DNA from: Lichenibacterium ramalinae
Lineage (GTDB): Bacteria; Pseudomonadota; Alphaproteobacteria; Rhizobiales; Beijerinckiaceae
Assembly: GCF_004137085.1 (NCBI RefSeq)
Contig: NZ_QYBC01000020.1
Coordinates: 1 to 64,000 of the forward strand
Direction of reading: 5' to 3'
DNA length: 64,000 nucleotides
Shown here: in pieces, positions 1 to 8,311 of the stretch
Numbering within the stretch: position 1 is the first letter of the stretch
Layout: every line of letters begins with the position of its first letter
Translations under genes and position numbers: made by a program
The notes under the pieces: generated by a model
What the model was told of the DNA's origin: nothing
Seen by the model: only the letters and a program-made list of their open reading frames with translations
The model's database searches: none

Positions 1-1
1 G

Positions 2-439
2 CTCGGCCAGGGCGACATGCTCTACATGGCGGGCGGCGGGCGCATCTCCCGCGTCCACGGCCCCTTCGTCTCCGACGACGAGGTCGAGGGCGTCGTGGCC
101 CACCTCAAGCGCCAGGGCCAGCCCGACTACCTCGACGCCGTCACCCAGGAATGCGAGGAGGGCGATGCCGCGGGCGAGGCCGCCGCGCCCGGCACGCTCG
201 ACGCGGAGGAATCCGGCGACCTCTACGACCGCGCCGTGGCGATCGTGCTGCGCGACAAGAAGTGCTCGACCTCCTACGTTCAGCGCCGGCTCGGCGTGGG
301 TTACAACAAGGCCGCCTCGCTGGTGGAGCGGATGGAGAAGGAGGGCATCGTCGCGCCCGCCAACCAGACCGGGAAACGCGAGATCCTGGTCGGCGGCGGG
401 GTCGACCGGGGCGCCTTCGACCTCGACGGAGATCGCTGA
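2..439 (+). CDS. ftsK: DNA translocase FtsK, C-terminal fragment
   Basis: This is the 3' end of a gene that begins before the window; the frame is open from base 2 to the TGA at 437-439. The visible 145 residues hold the end of the RecA-like motor (GQGDMLYMAGGGRISRVHG, then a PFVSDDEVEGVV segment) and the complete gamma winged-helix domain (YDRAVAIVLRDKKCSTSYVQ, ending in KREILVGG). The gamma domain reads KOPS sequences and contacts XerD during dimer resolution at the division septum. Family knowledge gives the role; the motifs are seen directly. The gene is followed by lolA and xth in the same direction, an order common in Rhizobiales. Confidence 0.93.
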   Translation, partial: LGQGDMLYMAGGGRISRVHGPFVSDDEVEGVVAHLKRQGQPDYLDAVTQECEEGDAAGEAAAPGTLDAEESGDLYDRAVAIVLRDKKCSTSYVQRRLGVGYNKAASLVERMEKEGIVAPANQTGKREILVGGGVDRGAFDLDGDR

Positions 440-582
440 GGACGCCGAGGCGGGGCGCCAGGACCCCGCCCCGTGACGGCGCCGCCGGGCCTGCCCAGGA
501 CGGAGGCAGCGACGGCCGGACGTCTCACAAATGCCACACCGAAGCCCTATCGCGCCGACCCATGCCCAGACGGAACCATCGC

Positions 583-1260
583 ATGAATCGTTCGCTCCCG
601 ATCGCGCTCTCGTTCGTCGCCCTGATCGGGGGTCGGGCGCTCGCCGATTCGAAGCCGCTCAACCTGCAGTCCGTGAAGGTCGTGGCGCCGAAGCCGGTCG
701 GCAAGGTCGAGCCCATCGATGCCGAAGCGCTGATCGCCAAGGCCAACGCCTATTTCAACGACGACAGCACCATGATCGCCCGCTTCACCCAGATCGGCGG
801 CGACGGGCGCCGGACGGACGGCCAGCTGCTCGTCGACCGCCCCGGCCGCATGCGCTTCGCCTACGCGCCCCCGGCCACGCTGGAGATCGTCGCCGACGGC
901 AGTTCCGTCGCGGTGATCGACCGCAAGCTCCACACGCAGGACCTGTATTTCATCGGCCAGACCCCGCTGAAGTTCCTGCTGAACGACCACGTCGACCTCG
1001 CCAGCGACACCAAGATCACGGGCGTTTCGGGCGACGCCACCACGGCCTCCATCGACATCGAGGACCGCTCCACCTTCGGCGGCACCTCCAAGATCCGCCT
1101 CACCTTCGATCGGCAGCCCTTCGCCCTGAAGCAGTGGACGGTCGTGGACCCGCAGGGCTACGAGACGGTCGTGTCGCTGTCGGACGTCGACCTGTCCACC
1201 AAGCCGGACGACAGCCAGTTCAAGATCAACACCGAGCGGATGATGGACATGCGCAAGTGA
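583..1260 (+). CDS. lolA: LolA-like outer-membrane lipoprotein carrier protein
   Basis: A 225-residue exported protein. It has an N-terminal signal peptide (MNRSLPIALSFVALIGGRALA) and a LolA-type body: an ALIAKANAYFNDDSTMIARFTQ segment, then DGQLLVDRPGRMRFAY, and a late region typical of the half-barrel (KIRLTFDRQPFALKQWTVVD). LolA carries lipoproteins across the periplasm from LolCDE to LolB; alphaproteobacteria often lack LolB. The ATG at 583 gives the shortest n-region. An in-frame ATG at 562 would add MPRRNHR, also a plausible basic n-region. It lies 143 bases after ftsK and 34 bases before xth, so the three may form one transcription unit. Confidence 0.85.
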   Translation: MNRSLPIALSFVALIGGRALADSKPLNLQSVKVVAPKPVGKVEPIDAEALIAKANAYFNDDSTMIARFTQIGGDGRRTDGQLLVDRPGRMRFAYAPPATLEIVADGSSVAVIDRKLHTQDLYFIGQTPLKFLLNDHVDLASDTKITGVSGDATTASIDIEDRSTFGGTSKIRLTFDRQPFALKQWTVVDPQGYETVVSLSDVDLSTKPDDSQFKINTERMMDMRK

Positions 1261-1294
1261 CCGGTCCGCTCCGCGGCGGCGCCCGGAGACCCTC

Positions 1295-2110
1295 GTGACC
1301 CTCACCATCGCGTCCTGGAACATCAATTCGGTGCGGCTGCGCATGCCCATCGTCAAGCGCTTCGCCGAGACGGCACGCCCCGACATCCTGTGCCTGCAGG
1401 AGACCAAGGTCCGGGACGAGGACTTCCCCTTCTCGGACCTGCGCGAACTCGGCTACGACCACATCGAGATCAGCGGGCAGAAGGGCTACCACGGCGTCGC
1501 GATCCTGTCCCGCTTGCCGCTCGAGGAGGTGACGCGCGGCCCGTTCTGCCGCGAAGGGCATGCCCGCCACATCTCGGCGCGGATCGGGGCCGGGACCGGC
1601 GCGGCGGCTGGCCTGCGCATCCACAATTTCTACGTGCCGGCGGGCGGCGACGAGCCGGATCCGGCGGTCAACCCGAAGTTCGACCACAAGCTCGATTTCC
1701 TCGACGCGATGACCCGCGGACCCGCCGAGCGCCACCTCGTGCCGGAACGGGCGGTCGTGGTCGGGGATCTCAACATCGCGCCGCTCGAGACGGACGTCTG
1801 GAGCCACAAGGCGCTGCTGAAGGTCGTCAGCCACACGCCCGTCGAGGTGGAAGCCTTCGCCCGCGTCCGGGCCGCCGGCGGCTGGGTCGATGCCATGCGG
1901 GAGCGCATCCCGCCCGCCGAGAAGCTCTACACCTGGTGGAGCTACCGCTCCCCGGACTGGTCGGCCGCCGACAAGGGCCGCCGGCTGGACCACGTGTGGC
2001 TGAGCCCGGACCTGCTGGACGGGCTCGGCGCCATCAGGGTGTTCCGCGAGGCCCGCGGCTGGGACAAGCCGTCCGACCATGTCCCCGTCACGGCCGAACT
2101 GCGGCTCTGA
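1295..2110 (+). CDS. xth: Exodeoxyribonuclease III (AP endonuclease)
   Basis: A 271-residue protein of the exonuclease III/AP endonuclease-exonuclease-phosphatase family. It begins TLTIASWNINSVRLR and contains LCLQETKV (metal-binding Glu), a GVAILSR strand, VVGDLNIAP (catalytic Asp-Asn) and the C-terminal RRLDHVWLSPDL and SDHVPV signature (catalytic Asp-His). It cuts DNA 5' of abasic sites and digests 3' ends in base-excision repair. The start is a GTG at 1295 preceded by a purine-rich CGGAG. Its 3' end overlaps the convergent gene at 2088-2531 by 23 bases. Confidence 0.93.
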   Translation: MTLTIASWNINSVRLRMPIVKRFAETARPDILCLQETKVRDEDFPFSDLRELGYDHIEISGQKGYHGVAILSRLPLEEVTRGPFCREGHARHISARIGAGTGAAAGLRIHNFYVPAGGDEPDPAVNPKFDHKLDFLDAMTRGPAERHLVPERAVVVGDLNIAPLETDVWSHKALLKVVSHTPVEVEAFARVRAAGGWVDAMRERIPPAEKLYTWWSYRSPDWSAADKGRRLDHVWLSPDLLDGLGAIRVFREARGWDKPSDHVPVTAELRL

Positions 2111-2531
2111 CGGCGGCGAGCCGCGCACCCAGCCGGGCCACCCAGTAGCGTCGCAGCGGGACGGCATTGGCCGGATAGGCTTCGAGGATCCGCCGCATCA
2201 GCGCATGCGGAACCGTCACCACCACGCTGTCCTCGTGGGCCGTGGCGGTCGCCACCTGGACCGTGGGGGCGAACAGGGCGGTCTCGTTCAGCAGCGTGCC
2301 GACGCGGGCCCACCGCACCGAAAGGCTCTCGTCCCGGTCCGTGTCCAGCGCCAGCGTCCCCTGGTCGAGCAGCACGGCGGCATCGGCCGGCTCGCCGCGG
2401 CGGAACAGCAGGTGCCCGGCCGGCAGGCGCCTCGACTCGGCCGAGAAGGCGAGCAGGCGCAGCGCTTCGCCGTCGAGGCAGGCGAAGACCGGCAGCCGTC
2501 GCAGGCGCTCCATCTCGCGTCCGAGTGCCAT
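2088..2531 (-). CDS. Cyclic nucleotide-binding-domain protein, probably ligand-degenerate
   Basis: A 147-residue single-domain protein with a CNB/cupin-like fold: LRRLPVFACLDGEALRLLAF, then LPAGHLLFRRGEPADAAVLLDQG, then a strand and helix. The phosphate-binding cassette, usually G-E-x-A-L followed by an Arg that holds the cyclic phosphate, reads NETALFAPTVQVATATA, with Gln where the Arg is expected. It therefore may not bind cAMP or cGMP. There is no DNA-binding HTH. It lies 15 bases downstream of the response regulator at 2547-3233 on the same strand, so the two probably share a transcript. The function is not known; the fold assignment is fairly secure. Confidence 0.8.
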   Translation of the reverse strand: MALGREMERLRRLPVFACLDGEALRLLAFSAESRRLPAGHLLFRRGEPADAAVLLDQGTLALDTDRDESLSVRWARVGTLLNETALFAPTVQVATATAHEDSVVVTVPHALMRRILEAYPANAVPLRRYWVARLGARLAAVRAAVRP

Positions 2532-2546
2532 GGCGGTCCGTCCCCC

Positions 2547-3233
2547 TCACGCGTTCAGGCGATAGCCGCCGGCATCGGTCACGAGCACCCGCGCATGGGC
2601 GGGGTCGTCCTCGATCTTCTGCCGCAGCCGGTAGATGTGGGTTTCCAGCGTGTGGGTCGTGATGCCGGCATTGTAGCCCCAGACTTCCCGCAGCAGGACG
2701 TCGCGGCCCACCACCTGCGGGGCCGCCCGGTACAGGAAGCGCAGGATGGCGGTCTCCTTCTCGGTGAGGCGGAGCCGCAGGCCCTTGGCGGTGACGAGCA
2801 GCTTGGCGCTGGGCTTGAACGTGAAGCCGCCGACCTGCAGCGAGGCGTCCTCGCTGCCATCGTGCTGGCGGAGGTGGGCGCGCATCCGCGCCAGGAGGCC
2901 GGCGAAGCGGAACGGCTTCGACACGCAGTCGTTGGCGCCGGCCTCGAGCGCCGACACGACGTCCTCCTCGGCCCCCGTGCCGCTCAGCATGATGATGGGG
3001 CTGGAAAAGCCCTCGGCCCGCATCAGCCGCACCATGGCCATGCTGTCCCGGTCGGGCAGGGGCATCGCCAGGATGACGAGGTCGGGATGCCCGTCGCGCC
3101 ATGCGGCATCGGCCTCGCCGGCCGAAGCCGCGCCGCAGACGGCGAATTCCGCGTGGCAGGCGATCTGTTCCGCCAGGGTCGCCCGGAGATCGTCGTCGTC
3201 GTCGACGATGAGGATCTTTCGGGCTTGGGCCAT
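2547..3233 (-). CDS. OmpR/PhoB-type response regulator lacking the phospho-acceptor Asp
   Basis: A 228-residue two-domain regulator. The receiver domain (about 1-120) keeps the acidic pocket (ILIVDDDDD), the Ser/Thr switch (IIMLSG) and the conserved Lys (CVSKPF). The winged-helix effector domain ends with TTHTLETHIYRLRQKIEDDP and GGYRL, which is clearly OmpR-like. At the phosphorylation site the sequence reads DLVILAMPLPDRDSM: residue 56 is Ala (codon GCG) where the family has Asp. I recall Rhizobiales relatives with Asp here. If the base is correct, this protein cannot be activated by the usual phosphorelay. It is followed closely by the CNB protein. Confidence 0.9.
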   Translation of the reverse strand: MAQARKILIVDDDDDLRATLAEQIACHAEFAVCGAASAGEADAAWRDGHPDLVILAMPLPDRDSMAMVRLMRAEGFSSPIIMLSGTGAEEDVVSALEAGANDCVSKPFRFAGLLARMRAHLRQHDGSEDASLQVGGFTFKPSAKLLVTAKGLRLRLTEKETAILRFLYRAAPQVVGRDVLLREVWGYNAGITTHTLETHIYRLRQKIEDDPAHARVLVTDAGGYRLNA

Positions 3234-3739
3234 GGCGCGTCGTTCCGATCGGCATGGGTGGGAGCGGCCGGCACGCCGAACCGCCGTGCCTCACCGGGGC
3301 GGTCAGGTTGCTCAAAGACGCGGGCCGGCGCAAGCGCCGAGACGGCGTGCCGTCGCCGCGGCAGCGCCGTCGTGCTAGAGGCTGCTATGCATCATCGACG
3401 TCGGCTCGATTGCGGCGCGACGCGCCGCCTCGCAGGAGAAGCCCGCAGCGGGCCCGTCGGCCCCGGCCGGAGCCGGAGCGCCCCAGGCGGGCGTCGCCGC
3501 GAAATCCCCGAGGGCCCGGGCCCTTTCCGGCGTTCGGGGCCTCGACCCGATCGACGGCGGCTCGGCCGGGCGCTCGGCGGGTCTCCCGCCGACCATGCGG
3601 AAGCGACCCCGGTGGCGCCGCCCTCCCTGGTGCACCACCGCCTTTCGGGGCGGCAGCCGCCGTCCCGCCTCGGGCGCCCGGCCCCTGGGACGGGGCGCTG
3701 CCGGCGCCCGCCCCGGACCTTTTGCATGAGCGTCGACGC
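3234..3739. other. Intergenic region between the response regulator and ndvA
   Basis: This is 506 bases between two divergently transcribed genes. It should hold the promoters of both. Both strands have open frames because of the high GC content, but none has a family-like sequence or a convincing start. I see no RNA gene and no clear terminator. Confidence 0.5.
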
Positions 3740-5479
3740 ATGATTCGCATCTACCTCCGCGTGCTCGGGGCGCTCGGGGCCGAGACCCGGCTCGCCGCCG
3801 TGCTCGTCCTCGCCAATGCCGTGCTGGCGGCGGCGCAGTTCGGCGAACCCGTGCTCTTCGGCCACATCATCGACCGCGTCACGCGGCCGGGCGGCGACAG
3901 CTGGCCGGGGGTCGCGATGCCGCTCGGCGGCTGGGCGGCGCTCGGCCTGTTCAACGTCGCCTGCGGCGTGGCCCTGGCCTTCAACGCCGACCGCCTGTCG
4001 CACCGCCGCCGGCTCGACCTGACGGCCGGCTTCTTCGAACACGTGCTGCACCTGCCGACGAGCTTTCACGGCGCCAACCATTCGGGGCGCCTGCTCAAGG
4101 TGATGCTCGAGGGGGTCAACGGCATGGCGGGCCTGTGGCTGTCGTTCTTCCGGGACAATTGCGCCTCCTTCGTCGCCCTCACCGTCATGATGCCGCTGTC
4201 GCTGGCGGTGAACTGGCGGCTCGGCCTGCTCCTCGTCGGGCTGGTGACGGCCTCGGGGACCGCCACGCTCCTGGTCCTGCGCCGAACCGAAGCGCTGCAG
4301 CACGGTGTCGAGCGCCACAACACCGGGCTCGCCGCGCGGGTCGCCGACAGCTTCGCCAACGTTCCGGTGATCCAAAGCTTCACCCGCATCGGCAGCGAGG
4401 CCAGAAGCCTGCGCCGCGTCACCGCGGACCTGCTCGCCGCCCAGATGCCGGTCCTGTCCTGGTGGGCCCTGGCCGCGGTGGCGACGCGCGCCGCCTCGAC
4501 CCTCACGCTGCTGTCGATCTTCGTCCTCGGGCTCGCGCTGCATTTCCGCGGCCTCGCCTCGGTCGGCGAGATCGTGGCCTTCATGAGCCTCGCCGCGGGG
4601 CTGATCGCCCGGCTCGACCAGCTCGTGGGCTTCGCCAACACCCTGTTCCTCCAGGTGCCCAAGCTCCGCGACTTCTTCGCCGTGCTCGACACGGTGCCGG
4701 CCGTGGCCGACCGGCCCGGCGCGCGCGACCCCGGCCGCCTCCATGGCGCGATCGCCTTCGAGGACGTGGCCTTCAGCTACGACGGCCGGCGCGACGCCAT
4801 CGCCGGGGTGAGTTTCAGCGTCGTGGCGGGCGAGACCGTGGCGCTGGTGGGCGAGACGGGGTCGGGCAAGTCGACCACGCTCGGCCTCCTGCACCGGGTC
4901 TTCGACCCCACGCGCGGCCGCGTGACGGTGGACGGCACGGACCTGCGCGACCTCAGCCTCGGCGGGCTGCGGCGCAACATCGGCGTCGTCTTCCAGGAGC
5001 CCATGCTCTTCGCCCGCTCCATCGAGGAGAACCTCAGGATGGGCGCGCTCGACGCGTCGCCGGAAGCGATCGCCTCGGCCCTGCACCGCGCCCGGGCCGC
5101 CGACTTCGTCGCCCGCCAGCCAGAAGGCCTCGCCACGGTGCTGGGCGAGCGGGGCCGCTCGCTGTCGGGCGGCGAGCGCCAGCGCCTCGCCATCGCGCGC
5201 GTGCTGCTGAAGGACCCGCCCATCCTGCTCCTCGACGAGGCGACCAGCGCCCTCGACGCCGTCACGGAGCGGCTCGTGCAGGACGCGATCGACGCCGCTG
5301 CCGTGGGGCGCACGACCTTCATCATCGCGCACCGGCTGTCGACGGTGCGCCGGGCCGACCGCATCCTGGTGTTCCACGAGGGCCGCATCGTCGAGCACGG
5401 CGGGTTCGACGAACTGCTGCGGCGCGGCGGCCGCTTCGCCGCCCTGGCGCAGGCGCAGGGCTTCGCGCCGGCGGAATAA
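3740..5479 (+). CDS. ndvA: Cyclic beta-1,2-glucan ABC exporter (NdvA/ChvA type)
   Basis: A 579-residue half-transporter, close to the length of rhizobial NdvA. An N-terminal six-helix membrane domain (about 1-320) contains the segments GEPVLFGHIIDRVT and LHLPTSFHGANHSGRLLKVM, characteristic of this subfamily. A nucleotide-binding domain follows with Walker A GETGSGKS (about 371), signature LSGGERQ (about 474), Walker B LLLDEATS (about 497) and the H-loop IAHRLS. By family it exports cyclic glucan to the periplasm, important for osmoadaptation and host interaction; the substrate is inferred. The ATG at 3740 opens the domain directly (MIRIYLRVLGALG), although its ribosome-binding site is weak. 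The gene end and the convergent glycosyltransferase end share an inverted repeat (5488-5496 with 5513-5521) that could terminate both. Confidence 0.88.
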   Translation: MIRIYLRVLGALGAETRLAAVLVLANAVLAAAQFGEPVLFGHIIDRVTRPGGDSWPGVAMPLGGWAALGLFNVACGVALAFNADRLSHRRRLDLTAGFFEHVLHLPTSFHGANHSGRLLKVMLEGVNGMAGLWLSFFRDNCASFVALTVMMPLSLAVNWRLGLLLVGLVTASGTATLLVLRRTEALQHGVERHNTGLAARVADSFANVPVIQSFTRIGSEARSLRRVTADLLAAQMPVLSWWALAAVATRAASTLTLLSIFVLGLALHFRGLASVGEIVAFMSLAAGLIARLDQLVGFANTLFLQVPKLRDFFAVLDTVPAVADRPGARDPGRLHGAIAFEDVAFSYDGRRDAIAGVSFSVVAGETVALVGETGSGKSTTLGLLHRVFDPTRGRVTVDGTDLRDLSLGGLRRNIGVVFQEPMLFARSIEENLRMGALDASPEAIASALHRARAADFVARQPEGLATVLGERGRSLSGGERQRLAIARVLLKDPPILLLDEATSALDAVTERLVQDAIDAAAVGRTTFIIAHRLSTVRRADRILVFHEGRIVEHGGFDELLRRGGRFAALAQAQGFAPAE

Positions 5480-5501
5480 GAGGTTTGCCGGCGGATGCCC
5501 G

Positions 5502-7118
5502 TCAACCGGCTGATCCGCCGGGGGCTTCCCCGCCGAGCGTCACGTCCCACAGGCGGCAACCCGGGCCCTCGCGCAGCAGGCGGGCCGAGACGGGATGGGT
5601 GGCGCGGAGCTGCGTGAACCAGCTGCGGGCCTCCTCGTCCAACACGAGCAGGTGCCGGTGGCGCGCCACGATGTCCTCCGTCGCGAGCACGCCGGTCGCC
5701 AGGGCGGAGCCCGGGGCCGCCCAGCCGTGCAGGATCTCCATGATGTGGAAATCCATCGCGTTGTTCCGCGCCCGGAACGGAAAGCGGACCACGACCTGCC
5801 AATCCAGCGGATATAGGATCGCCTGATCGGGCGCATAGCGGGCCCGGACAAGCCAGGCATCGGGGGATTCGGCGACGACCGGCAGGCCGTCGCGGGCGAA
5901 ACCCTCCTCGAGGAACCGCCCCGCAGCGTCGCTGCACGGGATCGCGCCCAGAGCTTCGCCGGGATCGACGGCGATCTTGCCGACCCCCGACGCGATGCAG
6001 ACCACGACCGCGACGGCGGACAGGCCGCCGCCGACGTTCCGGCGCAGGGCGGCGAGCCCCGCGACGACGAGCAGGGCGGCCACGGCGACGTTGGGGATGA
6101 AGTAGCGCGGCACGAAGAACGGCGTGATGAGCCGCGATCCCACCCATCCGGCGGCGGTCAGCGCGGCAAAGCCCGACAAGGCCGCCACCACCACGGCGAT
6201 GTCCCGCCGTTCGGCGCAGCACCGCAGGAGCCCCGCGACGCTCGGCGGTCGCAGGACAGCCGCGCAGACCAGCCCCACGCCGAGGAACGGCGTCAGCAGC
6301 AGGGAGCCGGTGAGCGCCACGAGGAGTTCCATGGCATCGGGCACCGGGATCCAGCCATAGGGCGTCGCCACGGCGAGCTGGGCCGCGAGCGACAGGGCGA
6401 TCCAGCCCGCCAGCGTGGCACCGGCCGGCAGCGCCGCGGCGGCGAGTGCCAGGACCAGGTGCCTGTCCCGGTCCACCACGGCCACGAGGCCGGCCGCCGC
6501 CAGCGTCGTCAGGACGTAGAAGCCTCCGAAACTGTGGGACAGCGTCGCCAGCACGCCGACCCCCGCCAGAACCGCCACACGCCCGCGCGACGGCCTGTCG
6601 ACGACGCCCAGCGTGGCCCACAGCGTGCCGACGACCAGCGCCAGGTACAGGGCGTAGGTCCGCACCTCCAGCAGAGCGTAGCCCACCATGCCGTCCACCC
6701 CGCAGAGCATCGTGAGGCCCGCCACCACGCTCGCCGGGTCGGCGACACGGCGGCCGATGCGGTACAGAAGCAAGGCCGCCACCGACAGGACGACGAGGTT
6801 CGCCGTCCGCAGCACCGCTTCCGGCGCACCCGGAAGCGCATGCGTCAGGGCCCAGCTCAGGGACAGGTAGAGCGGCGGGTTGCCGTCCGCCCCTTGCAGG
6901 GCGCCGCTCCAGACGTGAGACAGGCTCGGCGTGTCGATCAGCGTCGTGGTGTAGAGTTCGTCGAGCCACAGGCGATGCCGCGCCGCCTGCCAGATGCGCA
7001 GGCCGGCCGCGACCAGCAGCAAGGCGCAGGCCCCGGCAAGCGCTCGGGACGGGGCGGAAGCGAGGCGGCGGCGGGAACGCCCATCGACACCGGAGGGGAT
7101 CGGGACCGAGGTCGACAT
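5502..7118 (-). CDS. GT-C-type polytopic membrane glycosyltransferase (GT39-like)
   Basis: A 538-residue integral membrane protein with about 10-12 hydrophobic helices in the first 400 residues and a hydrophilic C-terminal domain. After the first helix comes RLWLDELYTT, matching the acidic first-loop motif of GT-C enzymes that use polyprenyl-phosphate sugars; a second acidic/aromatic loop (ADGNPPLYLSLSW) follows. Such proteins add sugars to lipid A, proteins or polysaccharides on the periplasmic face. Donor and acceptor cannot be told. I chose the ATG at 7118 (MSTSVPIPSG) because the longer open frame upstream is low-complexity. It is convergent with ndvA and divergent from the acyltransferase gene. 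Confidence 0.75.
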   Translation of the reverse strand: MSTSVPIPSGVDGRSRRRLASAPSRALAGACALLLVAAGLRIWQAARHRLWLDELYTTTLIDTPSLSHVWSGALQGADGNPPLYLSLSWALTHALPGAPEAVLRTANLVVLSVAALLLYRIGRRVADPASVVAGLTMLCGVDGMVGYALLEVRTYALYLALVVGTLWATLGVVDRPSRGRVAVLAGVGVLATLSHSFGGFYVLTTLAAAGLVAVVDRDRHLVLALAAAALPAGATLAGWIALSLAAQLAVATPYGWIPVPDAMELLVALTGSLLLTPFLGVGLVCAAVLRPPSVAGLLRCCAERRDIAVVVAALSGFAALTAAGWVGSRLITPFFVPRYFIPNVAVAALLVVAGLAALRRNVGGGLSAVAVVVCIASGVGKIAVDPGEALGAIPCSDAAGRFLEEGFARDGLPVVAESPDAWLVRARYAPDQAILYPLDWQVVVRFPFRARNNAMDFHIMEILHGWAAPGSALATGVLATEDIVARHRHLLVLDEEARSWFTQLRATHPVSARLLREGPGCRLWDVTLGGEAPGGSAG

Positions 7119-7413
7119 CGACGCGCTGCTCCGCGGACGACCGCGCCGCGCCGGAAAGCTTGCTCCAAGAACGTTAACCCGGTCTCGCAGGCGATCGCGC
7201 GGCGGCCGGGGCGTCGTCGGCCGGCGGGCGCGACAGGCGTGGCCCGGGGCCAACAATTGCTATAGGACCGGCCGGACCATCCCCCGCTCGCGATCGCCGT
7301 CGCGGCCCGTCCCGTGAAACCAGACCGATGCGTCCCGCCGCCCCACCTCCCGCGCCCCAGCACCGGCCATCGACGGGCCCTGCGCGATCCGCTCCGGCCG
7401 GAGGCGGCCCAGT

Positions 7414-8292
7414 TTGCCGGGACTGAGCCTGCCCCGATCGGTCCGCCACCTCCTGGAGCACGGCCTCTTCCGCATCGCCGGCGCCACCTTCCGCGGTCTC
7501 GGCCTGCAGCGCGCCTCCGCCGTGTCGGGGCTGCTGTGGCGGGTCGGCGCGCCGCTGCTGAAGCGCCACGGCCGTGCCCTCGGCCACCTCGCCGCCAGCC
7601 TCCCGGATACGACGGCGGCGGAGCGCGAGGCGATCGCCAGGGCCATGTGGGAGAACCTCGGGCGCACCTTCGCCGAAGCCTTCTTCCTCCGTGAGATCGC
7701 CGCCGAGGGGCGGGTCGACGAGAGCAACCGGGCCGTGCTGGAGGCGTGGCTGGACTGGCCGGGCGGCAAGGTGGCCTGCGCGGCGCATCTCGCCAACTGG
7801 GAACTCGCCGTCGCACCCGCCCAGGCCGAGCGGGTCGACCTGTGGAGCATCTACCAGACCCTGAAGAATCCGCGGGTCGACGCGGATGTCCACGCCATGC
7901 GCGCCTTCCTGTACCGGGGCGGCCTGGTCGCCAAGGGACCGGGCGTGCCGCGCCAGTTCCTCAAGGTCGTGCGGGACGGCGGCGCGGTGGCGCTGCTGTC
8001 CGACCTGCGGGACTATACCGGCGTCGCCGTGCCGTTCCTTGGACGCCCGGCGCCCTCGACCACCTTCCCGGCCCTCCTGGCCGTGGCGGCCGGCGCGCCG
8101 GTCCTGGTCTGCTGCATGCGCCGCCTGCCGGGCGTGCGCTTCCTGCAGACCTACACGCTGATCGCCATGCCGGACACCGGCGACCGTGCCGCCGACGTCG
8201 CCCAGGTCACGGCCGAGATCCAGGCGGTCTTCGACGGCTTCGTCCGCCGCTGGCCCGAGCAATGGATGTGGGCGCACCGGCGCTGGGGCTGA
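7414..8292 (+). CDS. LpxL/HtrB-like lysophospholipid (lipid A) acyltransferase
   Basis: A 292-residue protein of the LpxL/LpxM acyltransferase family. The catalytic H-x4-E motif is AHLANWE (about 127-133). The later motifs KNPRVDADVHAMR and FLKVVRDGGAVALLSDLRD, and the terminal PEQWMWAHRRW, match the family. It probably adds a secondary acyl chain to lipid A at the inner membrane. The start is the TTG at 7414, preceded at 7400-7404 by GGAGG with good spacing; no ATG fits the N-terminus. At about 292 residues it is slightly shorter than E. coli LpxL. The chain specificity is not evident from sequence. Confidence 0.85.
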   Translation: MPGLSLPRSVRHLLEHGLFRIAGATFRGLGLQRASAVSGLLWRVGAPLLKRHGRALGHLAASLPDTTAAEREAIARAMWENLGRTFAEAFFLREIAAEGRVDESNRAVLEAWLDWPGGKVACAAHLANWELAVAPAQAERVDLWSIYQTLKNPRVDADVHAMRAFLYRGGLVAKGPGVPRQFLKVVRDGGAVALLSDLRDYTGVAVPFLGRPAPSTTFPALLAVAAGAPVLVCCMRRLPGVRFLQTYTLIAMPDTGDRAADVAQVTAEIQAVFDGFVRRWPEQWMWAHRRWG

Positions 8293-8311
8293 ACGGGGCC
8301 GTCGCGGCGCA

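Noticed and set aside
3392-5398. A 668-codon open frame opposite ndvA
   Set aside because: It is an antisense shadow made by high GC; ndvA has all ABC motifs on the plus strand.
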